From positions 1,643,001 to 1,707,000 of the forward strand of contig CM037475.1 in NCBI GenBank assembly GCA_021014325.1: a stretch of 64,000 nt of DNA, in the 5' to 3' direction. Every line of letters begins with the position of its first letter. The first letter of the stretch is position 1. Source of the DNA: Plazaster borealis. Its lineage: Eukaryota > Echinodermata > Asteroidea > Forcipulatida > Labidiasteridae. Positions 43,101-49,539 of this stretch are shown here, one piece after another. The notes under the pieces are model-generated. The model had not been told where the DNA came from, searched no databases, and was given only the letters and a program-made list of their open reading frames with translations. The translations under genes and the position numbers were made by a program.

Positions 43101-43725
43101 ATTACTGAGCCGAGTACAATGATAAACAATGGTGGCAGCCTGTCCATTCTTGTGTGCAACATTTTTTTAACAAAAGGACAATGGTCTGGATTACACAATA
43201 ACCCCTGGAGAAAGGGAGATTCTAAGCATGAATTCCAGTAATCTCTGTCCCTCTTTGTATGGGGGAAAGGAAGCATAGCATGGAAGGTGCAAATGTGTAC
43301 ATGCTGCACAAGGATTGTCCAGGTGCATGTCAGCCAGTCAACTGATCGCCAAAAAACAAAGGACATTGTGAAGTTGTTTTGGGCGTTTATAGCATCCACC
43401 CTAAGCCAGTTTAGAAAAGTTTGGCATGTATTCATATCATCTGATGTGAAATGGTTAAAGCGCCTTCAATTTGATCAATTTTGTAGATAACAACTTCCTT
43501 GTATTTTATTTTCCAGATCTGAGCCTATAGAGGGCTTCGTTGATGACTATAGTGACCTCATACGTGGTCTTCTTGACCTTTATGAAACCTGTTATGACCA
43601 GTCATGGCTGGATTGGGCCAGTTCCCTCCAGTCCAAACAGGATGAACTGTTCTGGGATGCAGAGCATGGAGGTTATTTTGGAGCTTCCAGTAAGGATCCA
43701 TCCATCAAGTTGAGGTTGAAAGAAG
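22074..43725 (+). CDS. SPATA20: Spermatogenesis-associated protein 20 (YyaL/DUF255 thioredoxin-fold family), exons 1-12, 3' incomplete
   Basis: Twelve exons splice in phase to 584 codons: 22074-22168, 23266-23330, 24594-24748, 26598-26741, 28191-28392, 32401-32531, 33672-33776, 34810-34884, 36967-37176, 38664-38856, 41915-42083 and 43517-43725. Landmarks are [21 protein letters not shown] (family N-terminus), the thioredoxin-like STCHWCH (C59 and C62), [51 protein letters not shown] (266-283), [11 protein letters not shown] (326-336) and [16 protein letters not shown]. The family joins a DUF255 thioredoxin fold to a six-hairpin glycosidase-like toroid; the biochemical role is not settled. Vertebrate SPATA20 has about 790 residues, so about 200 are missing to the right. 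The start at 22074 has a strong ACCATGG context; an in-frame ATG at 22014 adds 20 hydrophobic/arginine residues that could be a mitochondrial presequence. Confidence 0.95.
22645..22785. mobile_element. Imperfect palindrome in SPATA20 intron 1
   Basis: GGGAATAAAAGAGTAGGGAC...GTTCTTAAAC and its complement GTTTAAGAACTCGTCACCAC...TTTTATTCCC form about 60-bp arms around a GC-rich loop with a second palindrome (GTGGCC...GGCCAC). It is probably a MITE core; the outer ends are not resolved. Confidence 0.55.
23266..23330 (+). CDS. SPATA20: SPATA20 exon 2
   Basis: [21 protein letters not shown]. Acceptor ctctttcag; donor TTTCAG|gtcagt. YPWG.EAF.KAK.ENK.IFLS is conserved from bacteria to animals. Confidence 0.95.
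23353..23893. mobile_element. Inverted-repeat element (GGATTTCATAAAG ends) hosting a TTAA element
   Basis: Left GGATTTCATAAAGCACTAAG and right CTCTTTGTGAAATTGGTCC are inverted ends. Its core CATCTTAAGATG was split at TTAA by the element at 23401-23770. A relative follows at 23887-24376 (CTCGATTTTACAAAGAGC to GCTTTGTGAAGTCGAG). Confidence 0.6.
23401..23770. mobile_element. TTAA-flanked inverted-repeat element, family 4
   Basis: TTAA at 23397-23400 and 23771-23774. Ends AGGGACACGTTGCCTTGG and CCAAGGCAACGTGTCCAT; the arms run about 45 bp, including GAGTTGGTCTA and TAGACCAACTC. Further inward, GCATATGGTTAGAAAG is weakly mirrored by CTTTCTAAC. Confidence 0.85.
24594..24748 (+). CDS. SPATA20: SPATA20 exon 3 (CHWC motif)
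   Basis: [53 protein letters not shown]59-H-W-C62 takes the place of the thioredoxin CxxC and is present in most family members. Donor CAG|gtaagg. Confidence 0.96.
24805..24915. repeat. Pyrimidine-rich (T/C) low-complexity tract
   Basis: About 110 bp almost wholly T and C on the plus strand (ttttctttttctttttt...). It lies in an intron, just after exon 3. Apparent lysine-rich reading frames on the other strand are a composition effect. Confidence 0.85.
25195..26150 (-). repeat. Inverted duplication of the SPATA20 exon 10 boundary plus LINE fragment, partly tandem
   Basis: In reverse complement this block matches 38290-38716. It includes the 3' LINE coding remnant ([26 protein letters not shown]) and, in two tandem units of about 147 bp (from 25205 and 25351), the intron 9 acceptor and first ~53 bases of SPATA20 exon 10. 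The second unit shows about two mismatches in 64 bases. A TTAA element (25737-26067) has since split the block. Confidence 0.88.
25737..26067 (-). mobile_element. TTAA family 1 element with a recognisable empty site
   Basis: Flanked by TTAA at 25733-25736 and 26068-26071. The paralogous unoccupied site at about 38351-38377 reads, on the matching strand, ACTGTTTTAAGAAGAATATC with a single TTAA. This shows directly that TTAA is the target duplication. Confidence 0.9.
26440..26505. repeat. Short TATCGGC direct repeats
   Basis: TTGCGTATCGGC-like words recur four times at 16-22 bp spacing (CGTATCGGCTGAT, GCGTATCGGCAGAA, GCGTATCGGCACGC, GCATATCGGCCCGA), about 100 bp upstream of the SPATA20 exon 4 acceptor. 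No function is evident. Confidence 0.7.
26598..26741 (+). CDS. SPATA20: SPATA20 exon 4
   Basis: [48 protein letters not shown]. The GGGWPM.VWLTP and GGTYFPP blocks are family hallmarks. Acceptor tttttctcag; donor CAG|gtgagt. Confidence 0.96.
26784..27495. mobile_element. 712-bp element with 21-bp perfect terminal inverted repeats
   Basis: The left end starts ATAGACTGTGCAAGTCTCGC and the right end is its exact complement, GCGAGACTTGCACAGTCTAT preceded by C. A third related fragment (GACGTGTTTTCTTGTTCCGA) is at 28017-28050. No target duplication could be settled. SPATA20 intron 4. Confidence 0.75.
27595..27955 (-). mobile_element. tRNA-Leu-derived SINE, antisense, head decayed
   Basis: GTTAAGTGTCTTGCTTAAGG and GTCATGACCGGGACTCGAAC, then CTCTGCTGATCAGAA, are the antisense of the SINEs at 42688 and 49118. 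The tail end (CTTATATAGCACTTTATCAC) is at the left. It is truncated within the tRNA head. Confidence 0.7.
28191..28392 (+). CDS. SPATA20: SPATA20 exon 5
   Basis: [55 protein letters not shown] is strongly conserved. Acceptor ttcccaaacag; donor CCAG|gtatgt leaves one base for exon 6. Confidence 0.96.
28483..28642. mobile_element. Small inverted-repeat element rich in GGGTGTCCAAAT
   Basis: Ends TTAGCCAG and CTGGCTAA. The words GGGTGTCCAAAT and GGTGTCCAAAAGACACC occur four times. It lies 90 bp after the exon 5 donor. Confidence 0.55.
28650..29890. other. SPATA20 intron 5, no recognised element
   Basis: Mixed-composition sequence with no gene, RNA or clear repeat boundary. Short palindromic words TACATGTACATGTACA (29380) and CTTACATGCATGCAGT (29240) occur. 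It may be old repeat DNA. Confidence 0.5.
29895..32082 (+). mobile_element. Degenerate non-LTR retrotransposon (CR1/L2-type reverse transcriptase)
   Basis: Broken frames in order: [69 protein letters not shown]; a frame carrying ADDTAIF; then [20 protein letters not shown] and [15 protein letters not shown]. These match reverse-transcriptase blocks from fingers to thumb. Stops and frame changes separate them, and a run of 12 G interrupts the upstream part. It ends in a tail of repeated AATA/AATG units. The endonuclease domain is absent, so it is 5'-truncated and dead. Same strand as SPATA20, in intron 5. Confidence 0.85.
32208..32353. mobile_element. MITE with ATAGACCC ends
   Basis: ATAGACCCCTTGCATTGGCC at the left and AATGGGTCTAT at the right, with GGTCA...TGACC inside. 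Related to 40513-40690 (AATAGACCTTATGCA). It stops about 50 bp before the SPATA20 exon 6 acceptor. Confidence 0.65.
32401..32531 (+). CDS. SPATA20: SPATA20 exon 6
   Basis: [53 protein letters not shown] precedes the GFHRY block. Acceptor ccttgtag; donor CACAG|gtaata. Confidence 0.95.
32903..33175 (+). mobile_element. tRNA-Gly-like SINE, copy 1
   Basis: The head GGGGTAGTGG...CCTGCCTTCCACC with TTCGAATCC resembles tRNA-Gly (TCC at the anticodon position). The body GATTGGGTTTTCAGTCCC, TACCTGACTGCG, TCTTGGCTAGTACAGTGATT is shared with 37718-37965, which has lost most of its head. Confidence 0.7.
33672..33776 (+). CDS. SPATA20: SPATA20 exon 7 ([12 protein letters not shown])
   Basis: [35 protein letters not shown]. 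This is the most conserved block of the toroid domain. Acceptor cttgttag; donor CAG|gtacaa. Confidence 0.97.
33940..34560 (+). repeat. About 116-bp tandem repeat, six copies, in SPATA20 intron 7
   Basis: The unit begins GCAGGCTGGCACAGTTTGTC and ends GTGTAGATGCATTCACCAC. Copies start near 33943, 34061, 34173, 34291, 34403 and 34512. The middle three are nearly identical and the outer ones more diverged, as expected for array growth by unequal exchange. Confidence 0.88.
34810..34884 (+). CDS. SPATA20: SPATA20 exon 8
   Basis: [25 protein letters not shown]: 25 codons, phase 0 at both ends. Acceptor cctatttcag; donor CAAG|gtatgt. Confidence 0.92.
35116..36173 (-). mobile_element. TTAA family 2 element split by a family 1 element
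   Basis: Outer ends GGGGTCTGTATACGTTTGG (35116) and CCAAACGTATACAGACCCT (36173), with TTAA at 35112-35115 and 36174-36177. Inside, at 35313-35678, is a complete family 1 element with its own TTAA flanks. The remainder includes an (ATA)n tract at 35813-35846. Confidence 0.8.
35313..35678 (-). mobile_element. TTAA family 1 element nested in family 2
   Basis: AGGCATCGTACACGTTTGG to CCAAACGTGTACGATGCCT, flanked by TTAA at 35309-35312 and 35679-35682. The ends are near-perfect complements, making this one of the best-preserved copies. Confidence 0.85.
36485..36818 (+). mobile_element. TTAA family 1 element, right end lost
   Basis: The left end is TTAA (36481-36484) then AGGCAGGGTACAC. The GGCTTCATGCCTCAAGCC palindrome links it to 13720-13958. 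The right terminal repeat is missing. Confidence 0.7.
36967..37176 (+). CDS. SPATA20: SPATA20 exon 9 ([11 protein letters not shown])
   Basis: [62 protein letters not shown] and EGA...W...EI are family signatures. Acceptor tctctacag; donor GAACAG|gtttgt is atypical at +3. Confidence 0.96.
37258..37710. mobile_element. GGGCCCAATTTC-family element split by a tRNA-Leu-type SINE
   Basis: The outer parts (GGGCTTAATTTAATGGCTC and GAGCCATGAAATTGGGCC) are an inverted-repeat element. The inserted SINE (about 37300-37575, +) has GTCGTGGCCGAGCGGTCTAG, a CTCAAGT anticodon loop (CAA, Leu), a long variable arm and GGTTCGAATCC. Confidence 0.7.
37718..37965 (+). mobile_element. tRNA-Gly-like SINE, copy 2 (head truncated)
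   Basis: CTGGTTCGAATCATGCCGGG, GATTGGGTTTTCAGTCCC, TACCTGACTGCATGGG, TCTTGGCTAGTACAGTGATT. It follows directly after the preceding element. Confidence 0.7.
38300..38663 (-). mobile_element. LINE ORF 3'-end fragment abutting SPATA20 exon 10
   Basis: On the minus strand: [63 protein letters not shown], which is the C-terminal end typical of non-LTR retrotransposon ORF2. It runs up to the exon 10 acceptor, so the acceptor's pyrimidine tract lies within or against LINE-derived DNA. Confidence 0.75.
38664..38856 (+). CDS. SPATA20: SPATA20 exon 10
   Basis: [76 protein letters not shown] is conserved. Acceptor ttgtttccag; donor AACG|gtaaga. The first ~53 bases also exist in antisense in the tandem block at 25205-25465. 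Confidence 0.96.
39215..39395 (+). mobile_element. tRNA-Ala-like SINE, copy 1
   Basis: GGACTAGTGGTAAGACATC with TTGCAA at the anticodon loop (TGC) and GGTTCGAATCCCACC form the head. The tail GAACTCGGGAAAGTACTGAG, TATACAGTGCTTAATACACA, TCGGTGTAAGGGT is shared with 39470-39652 and 56600-56775, and tail-only pieces occur at 32140, 56475 and 63165. Confidence 0.75.
39470..39652 (+). mobile_element. tRNA-Ala-like SINE, copy 2
   Basis: GGTCCAGTGGTAAGACATC, CTCTAGCAATGCAAAGG (AGC at the anticodon position), GAGTCGAATCCCAC, and the same tail. Together with copy 1 it forms a near-tandem pair in SPATA20 intron 10. Confidence 0.75.
39660..40510. other. SPATA20 intron 10, nothing recognised
   Basis: A-rich sequence (39790-40130) and unique-looking DNA without a supported exon, RNA gene or repeat boundary. 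Confidence 0.5.
40513..40690. mobile_element. MITE with AATAGACCTTATGCA ends
   Basis: AATAGACCTTATGCATTGAT at the left, TGCATAAGGTCTATT at the right, and an inner pair around TGACCTC. 178 bp. Related to 32208-32353. Confidence 0.7.
41255..41624 (-). mobile_element. TTAA-flanked inverted-repeat element, family 1
   Basis: TTAA at 41251-41254 and 41625-41628. It contains the central hairpin CTTCTTGCAAGAAG seen in 16297, 35313 and 47739. SPATA20 intron 10. Confidence 0.82.
41915..42083 (+). CDS. SPATA20: SPATA20 exon 11
   Basis: [55 protein letters not shown]. Acceptor catgtgacag; donor CAAAT|gtaagc. It has the family pattern LM.SG.A..G.VL. Confidence 0.95.
42168..42326. mobile_element. GGGCCCAATTTC-family element, left end lost
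   Basis: GCTAAGCACAACAAAATTAC, CCAGAATAAGGTTACCA and the end CTATGAAATTGGGCCCA match 6441-6636 internally. SPATA20 intron 11. Confidence 0.6.
42688..43090 (+). mobile_element. tRNA-Leu-derived SINE
   Basis: GTCGTGGCCGAGCGGATAAG, loop CTCAAGC (CAA, Leu), a long variable arm TCTGATCAGCAGA, GGTTCGAATCC. The body CTTGTGTCCTTAAGCAAGAC follows, and the 3' end GGCGCTATATAAATG. It is about 80% like 49118-49530 by eye. Confidence 0.8.
43517..43725 (+). CDS. SPATA20: SPATA20 exon 12 (last one found)
   Basis: [70 protein letters not shown]...RGLLDLYE and LFWD...GGYF are conserved. Donor GAAG|gtaaga leaves one base. The expected next exon (a D.AEPS.NS.S block) was not seen in the remaining 20 kb. Confidence 0.95.
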
Positions 43726-43859
43726 GTAAGAATTTGACTAATTAACCCTGACTCCCAAGGAGTTCTGGCCAGAAGCTGTCCTAAATCCATCCGAATACTT
43801 GTCGCTTTGGTAAATTCAACATTTATTTATTGACCAACTAACAGCAGACGAGTCGCCAA

Positions 43860-44165
43860 TTGCAGGAAAAGATTATATTTAAGAAATGGGGAGCACGTTC
43901 ATTCCTAGTTACTAGAGGAAAAGTGTGGAATAGTTTTCCATACCACATTAGGACTGCTGATACAACATCATCATTTAAAACTGCTCTCAAAACTCATTTG
44001 TTTAAAGTTAATGTAGTGATTTCAACATACAAATTGTTGTCCCCTTTCTTTTGAACTGTAGCTGTTGTTTGTATCATGAGCGAGCGCCATGAGCGAGCGC
44101 CATGAGCGCCTTTTTTGGCGGATACCGGTGCTTTACAAGACTCCATTATTATCATCATTATTATT
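43860..44165 (+). mobile_element. LINE 3'-end fragment
   Basis: KKWGARSFLVTRGKVWNSFP, YHIRTADTTSSFKTALKTHL, F: the typical C-terminal end of a non-LTR retrotransposon. It is followed by GAGCGAGCGCCAT direct repeats, GGTGCTTTACAAGAC and an ATT-rich tail. Confidence 0.65.
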
Positions 44166-44169
44166 ATGT

Positions 44170-45410
44170 TCATATTATGTTTGTTACAACTGCTCAGACT
44201 CTAAGATCGGTATCCCTGGCTATGTACTAGGGTTGGTTCATTGTGGGGTGTGACATCAAATCCATCAGATTTTCAGTAGCGTGTTCTTTGTTCGGGTGAC
44301 ATGAAAGTAATGAAAACTCAATGGTAATTTGGCTACTTTGCCTTTTTGTAAACCAAGAATAAGAGGGCAATACTTTTTGCCAAAGAAAATATAATGTTTT
44401 GCGAATGAGACTTGTTACCGTGGTGTTCCTATTAGCTGTGTACTACTGCCAAGCAGCACACCACAGCAACAAGAGTCCTAAAGAAATGAGCGAAGTATGG
44501 TGGGTCCTCTCAAAGGAATAGTAGCGCTATATAGAAATACGTACACTCTGCTGGCTGTAACTTTGGCCTCTCCTGGCGAGTCGGGAAGATAAGTGAGGGA
44601 GAGAGTGGTGTGTGCATCCAACTTTTATAGTCTGAAAAATACACCTGGCGTTACGTAATAAAAGGAATGCATAAAAGCCGCCTGGGCGATTTTAATGGAA
44701 CAAAGAAAATCACTGTAAGGTCTACTACAGATTCAAGCAAAACCATGTTATGGGTTTTCAAGGATTTAGGTAACAAATGTTTGCACAGTTTCACCAAACT
44801 CAAAATGCATTACCCCCCTCTTCCAGTACCCCCCCCCTCTTACTTCTCTTCGGCAGCACGTGTAACCCCTCCCATCCTTGCCCTTTACAATGTACAGACC
44901 AACACCCCAACACCAGCATTGCGATCAATTTTGCCCCCCGGATCAAGTTAATAGAATTACAAACTGCATAATCCATCGCATGCCTCGCGTCATCTAGAAA
45001 AATGTCTGACTGTGACATCTGTCAGTATGATCAGCAGATAAGTCAACGAAGGAACACAGGCATTCTCAACCCCCCCTCCCTTTTTTTTCTTCCTTTGCCT
45101 CTCTCTGTCTTTCAAGAAACAACTTAAAGGGAGGTAGTGTTTCAGGAAGTTAATTAAATGGAGCTGAAACCTAAGGAAAATGTCAGCGAATGCAAGGATT
45201 GTGATTTGTTTTTGGTTTTAATCAGTGTTCAAGAGAATATTTTATGTTTAGAGAGAATGTGGGTCCAAATTCATTATTAAGCAGAAAGTGCTTGATTGAT
45301 TTACTCAGAAATGTTCATTATTTGGCAAATATTTCTTGGTTTTAAAAGAAATGTGCATGGTTACTGTGTACTGGCTAATGGTGTAAATGATGATTTTTAG
45401 CCTACTTCAT
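44170..45410. other. Intronic stretch, nothing recognised
   Basis: No exon with family similarity and no clear repeat. C-rich runs occur at 44815-44840 and 45070-45082. Confidence 0.5.
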
Positions 45411-45415
45411 TTTAA

Positions 45416-45863
45416 ATGTAGGGTTATAGATTGGTTTTTGTCAACGTAATGCTAATTTATAGGCAAAATTATCAAGAAAAATACAATAAAAGTCACATGC
45501 GAAAGTTTCAGCTGAATCGATGTCATTTTGCTGAGAAAACAGCAAAAAATATCACTGTATTTTCACGAGAGCATTAAATCCATCCACGTTTAGCAAGGTG
45601 ACAGCGGGTACCGACCGCTTCTCTGGCCGCAGCATTCACAAATGGACACCAGCCTACACCAAACCCCAGAAATCTGAGAAACTTTCATGCATGAATCATT
45701 TCTCAGATTCAAATGTATTTGGGTGAAAAATTATCCAAAACATTACTTTGAAGGGAATCCTTTCTCAAAATAGTTTATACTATCAATAGCTGTAGTGCTT
45801 CTCACCAAGTAAGTTTTTACTGTCATTAATATTTGGAGTAGTTACCAATCTATTACTCTACCT
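45416..45863 (-). mobile_element. TTAA-flanked element, family 3, reverse copy
   Basis: TTAA at 45412-45415 and 45864-45867. Shared with the copy at 46183: GTTTTTGTCAACGTAATGC-like left end, CAGCTGAA, TCATGCATGAATC palindrome, and ACCAAGTAAGTTTTTA right part. It forms an inverted pair with 46183-46599. Confidence 0.78.
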
Positions 45864-46182
45864 TTAAGTTCCAATTGCTGGCATCTTTAAGACGAAGCTA
45901 ATCTTCACCTGCCTTCCGAGGCAAGAAACGACTCCGAAGTACTCTCAAATAGTGTACGCTGTTTCCTTGGAATTATGAGTGTTATTTTCAAAGAAATTGG
46001 AACAGGTTCATATTTTAAAGCGAAGTGTTTTGAGAACTAAATGTTTGGAACGAATGTTGTACTTCAAAATCAAATTTGTTTGACATTATCTTTCTAAATT
46101 AATGAGAAGAGAACTGAAACTTATGTTTCTTCGCATATATTTTGATTCTGTTGGAATTTAAAGCCACAAACATGAGGTTTAA

Positions 46183-46599
46183 AGGTATGGTCAAAGATTG
46201 GCAAATACTCAACAAATTAATGACCATAGAAACTTACCTGGTCATCGAGAATCACTGCATTTGTTGTTGGTATAAACTATTATGAGAAAGGATTACTTTC
46301 AAAGTAGTACGGTTTTGAAAAATTTTCACCCAGAAACATTTGAATCTGAGAAACGATTCATGCATGAATCGCTTCTTGGATTTATGAGGGTTGGTGTCCG
46401 TTCGCGAATGCTGCGGCCAGAGATGCTGTTGGTACTGTGGCTGTCACCTTGCTATATGTGGATGGATGTGATGTTCTTGTGAAAATACTTTGTCAGTATT
46501 CAGCTGAAACTTTCACATGTGACTTTTATTGTATCTTTTTTTATAACTTTGCCCCTAAATCAGCATTACGGTGACAAAAACCAACATATGACCCTACCT
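46183..46599 (+). mobile_element. TTAA-flanked element, family 3, forward copy
   Basis: TTAA at 46179-46182 and 46600-46603. Ends AGGTATGGTCAAAGATTGG and CCAACATATGACCCTACCT. Central ATTCATGCATGAATC palindrome. It is separated from its inverted partner by 320 bp. Confidence 0.78.
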
Positions 46600-47738
46600 T
46601 TAAAGGGGATTGTTTGAGGAATTTTGTATCTTGGTTGGGTGACACTATTTTGAATCTTAGCATCTCTGTGCATTTACAAACATTACAGAGTACGTCTGCA
46701 ATCCCTTTAATACTTTAACGTGGCCTTGTAACTCAAGTGGTACTCCGGAACCATCCAGTGCCAGTAATCTATCCGTCTTTATGTCAGTACCAAACTGTCA
46801 TTACTGGCATCGTGTTATCATGGCTAGGCAGTGTACTGCATTCCTAGCAAGTTGCGTCGTGATGGATTCCTAGGCGCAGGATGTCAAGTGATAGCTGGTG
46901 CTCATTCTTCCCCCGGAATCGTTAATTGCTACTTATTAACGAGACGATTAAAAAAACTTGAGCGGAAGCAATATCTGCTCATACCAATTGGATTTGTCAT
47001 ATTCAGGCTAGGCTGTTAACGATGTGGTAATAATGTCTTAGTGTGTATAAGCCTGACATCCCGATGCAATGGAACAATAGCAGGAATGCTTGACTTTTTA
47101 TTTGCAGTCATTAACAATGATCTTTACATCACTCCGTTGTGAAATCAGTCAACAGTCAACAATTCAAGATGAAATATTTCAAGTGGCAGTTTCAAGAATC
47201 TAGTGTTAGTAATTGCAAGAAAACATTTCTGGGAATAAGGATTCTGTTTTAGGTAGCAAAACTCAAGTCTCTTAGTTTGTGGAATAAAGTACAGATCAGA
47301 AAACATAATAACAGATTTCTCAGATTTTTGGGTGTCTCCTCCCTCCTGCCCCGCCCCGCCCCGCCCGACTCTTCCCAGGATTACCACGCAGCCTCTGGGA
47401 TGAGTTTTATTCTTCCTTCATGTTGCGAACTTTGACTTTATTTGCTTGTCTCATTTCTCATGATTCATACAGCTTGTTTCTGAAGCTTTCAGTTTTCCCC
47501 TCGATAATTGATAAACACTTTGTTGTGGCTAGTCGCTAGTCCCACGCCAAGGTTATTGTAATTAAGAATTCAATCAGTACAATGATATCATAAGATATGT
47601 CCTGATCTTTCATGAAGTATTTATACAGAGGGACTCTTAATGCAAGTTTATCTTTAATTTTGCCCCCAGGTACATTAATTTAAGAGAACATAAATATTGA
47701 CATCAACACTTTAGCCTTGTGAGTCTGCAGACCTTTAA

Positions 47739-48093
47739 AGGCACTGGACACGGTTGGTAATTGTCAAAGACCAGTGTTCTCACTTGGTGTATCCCAACAT
47801 ATGCATAAAATAACAAACCTGTGAAAATTTGGGCTCAATTGGTCATCAAAGTGGCAAGAAAATGATGAAAGAAAAAACACCCTTGTTGTACAAATTTGTG
47901 TGCTTTCAGTACTTCTTGCAAGAAGTTTTTATTATTTTAGTGAGAAATTACCTCTTTCTCAAAAACTACGTTACTTCAGAGGGAGTCGTTTCCTACAATG
48001 TTTTATACTATCAACAGCTCTCCGTTGCTTGTTACCAAGTAAGTTTTTATGTTAATATTCGTTTTGAGTCATTACCAAATGTGTACGATACCT
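47739..48093 (+). mobile_element. TTAA-flanked inverted-repeat element, family 1
   Basis: TTAA at 47735-47738 and 48094-48097; ends AGGCACTGGACACGGTTGG and CCAAATGTGTACGATACCT. It is the forward-oriented copy, opposite to those at 41255 and 35313. Confidence 0.82.
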
Positions 48094-48304
48094 TTAAACA
48101 AGCCCCTTTTCAATTTCAGGGCTCTTGCAATGCCATTTACAATTTGTTATAAGATAATCTGACATGGAAGGAAAAACCAATACGATACAATGTTTGCCTA
48201 TAAATGGAAAAATTGTTTTAAAAATACTGAAAATACTTTGTAAAAGCTCATAAAATAACAAAATTGTTCTGGTAAATTTTAATCTAAAAAGTACAGATTT
48301 TCAA

Positions 48305-48355
48305 ATGGGGGCGAGGGGGGGGGGGTGTAGGGATATCAATTAGGGGGGGGGGGCC
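48305..48355. repeat. G-rich runs with G-quadruplex potential
   Basis: Runs of four, nine and ten G occur within 50 bp (GGGGGCGAGGGGGGGGGG, then AGGGGGGGGGGGCC). They could fold as a quadruplex on the plus strand. Copy number in the runs may also be assembly-sensitive. Confidence 0.7.
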
Positions 48356-49117
48356 TTAGTTATGCCACTGAAAATATGAACTGCTTCCCCAAAATGGCAG
48401 TTGAGGAAAATAGCATTTCAGCACCGAACAAATCAACATTGCTTGATTGCCATGATTGAAACAAACTGGAATGTGTACAACCTCCAGGATGGTGGAATGG
48501 TGTGTTTATGTCATACTAGAGTATAGAATTGATTTTGTTTTTCTTCCCCCAAAAAACAGTGATGTATTCCCTTTAAAGCCAAATGTTTCACCATCCCTCA
48601 GAAAACCATTTATGACCCAGGGCTAATTTTCTGGGAGGTCACTCGGCCTACCTACATCCCACCACAACAAATCACTGGCAACTTGATACATCTTACTCTA
48701 ATAAGAAATATCACTGACACATTCATCTTGTGAGGAATGCTCAGCCTTAAGTGGAATATCTCAAGGTTTTGAAGTTGTCTTATCTTCTCTCCTTTTACAT
48801 CTCACTGCCTTTGTTTGTCATCTCTGAGGCCACAGAAAGTTGACAGTTTTGTTTCTTGTCATACGATCTCAGAAAAAATTTATGAAGGGCAACTTTGAAG
48901 TTATCATAGTTTTTATCATTTGTTTTTTTAATGCCATTCTCAATTGTGTATCCATGCAAATGTTGTAAACGTCAAGATTTCTTGGTCTTAGAGGCAGATA
49001 AGTTTTTATTGGCAGTCCGGAAGGCAGTCAAGTCTCAAGAAGTACTTGATTGAAAATGAAGACCCACTTTGCATGAACTTTTCCTTGGACAACATGTTGT
49101 GATAGTTTTACACTGGT

Positions 49118-49537
49118 GTGTCGTGGCCAAGCGGATAAGAGCACCAGACTCAAGCTCTAGTGTTTCTGATCAGCAGAGTGTGGGTTCGAGTCCAGGTCGT
49201 GACACTTGTGTCCTTAAGCAAGACACTTAACCATTATTGCTGCGACCTTCGGATGTGATTTAAAGCCATAGGTCACATGTGTTGTGTAATGCAGGTAAAA
49301 GAACCCAGTGTACTTATCGTAAAGAGAAGGGGTTCGCCCCGGTGTTCCTGGTTTGATTGGCAGCATATTGCGCCACAGCACCTTGTAAACCATTACATGG
49401 TGCTATAAAGGAATAGGTCTCATACTTCAACACGTAGCTCCGCATACCTTGCAGGGGAAAAAAATGAGCGCTTTGATAAGCCCATTGGGTGTGATAAAGG
49501 GCTATATAAGAACTAAGTATTATTATTATTATTATAG
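49118..49537 (+). mobile_element. tRNA-Leu-derived SINE, near full length
   Basis: GTGTCGTGGCCAAGCGGATA, CTCAAGC loop, TCTGATCAGCAGAG arm, GGTTCGAGTCC, CTTGTGTCCTTAAGCAAGAC, CGCCACAGCACCTTGTAAAC, GGGCTATATAAGAAC and a final (ATT)n. About 420 bp, the best copy for a consensus. Confidence 0.85.
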
Positions 49538-49539
49538 TC

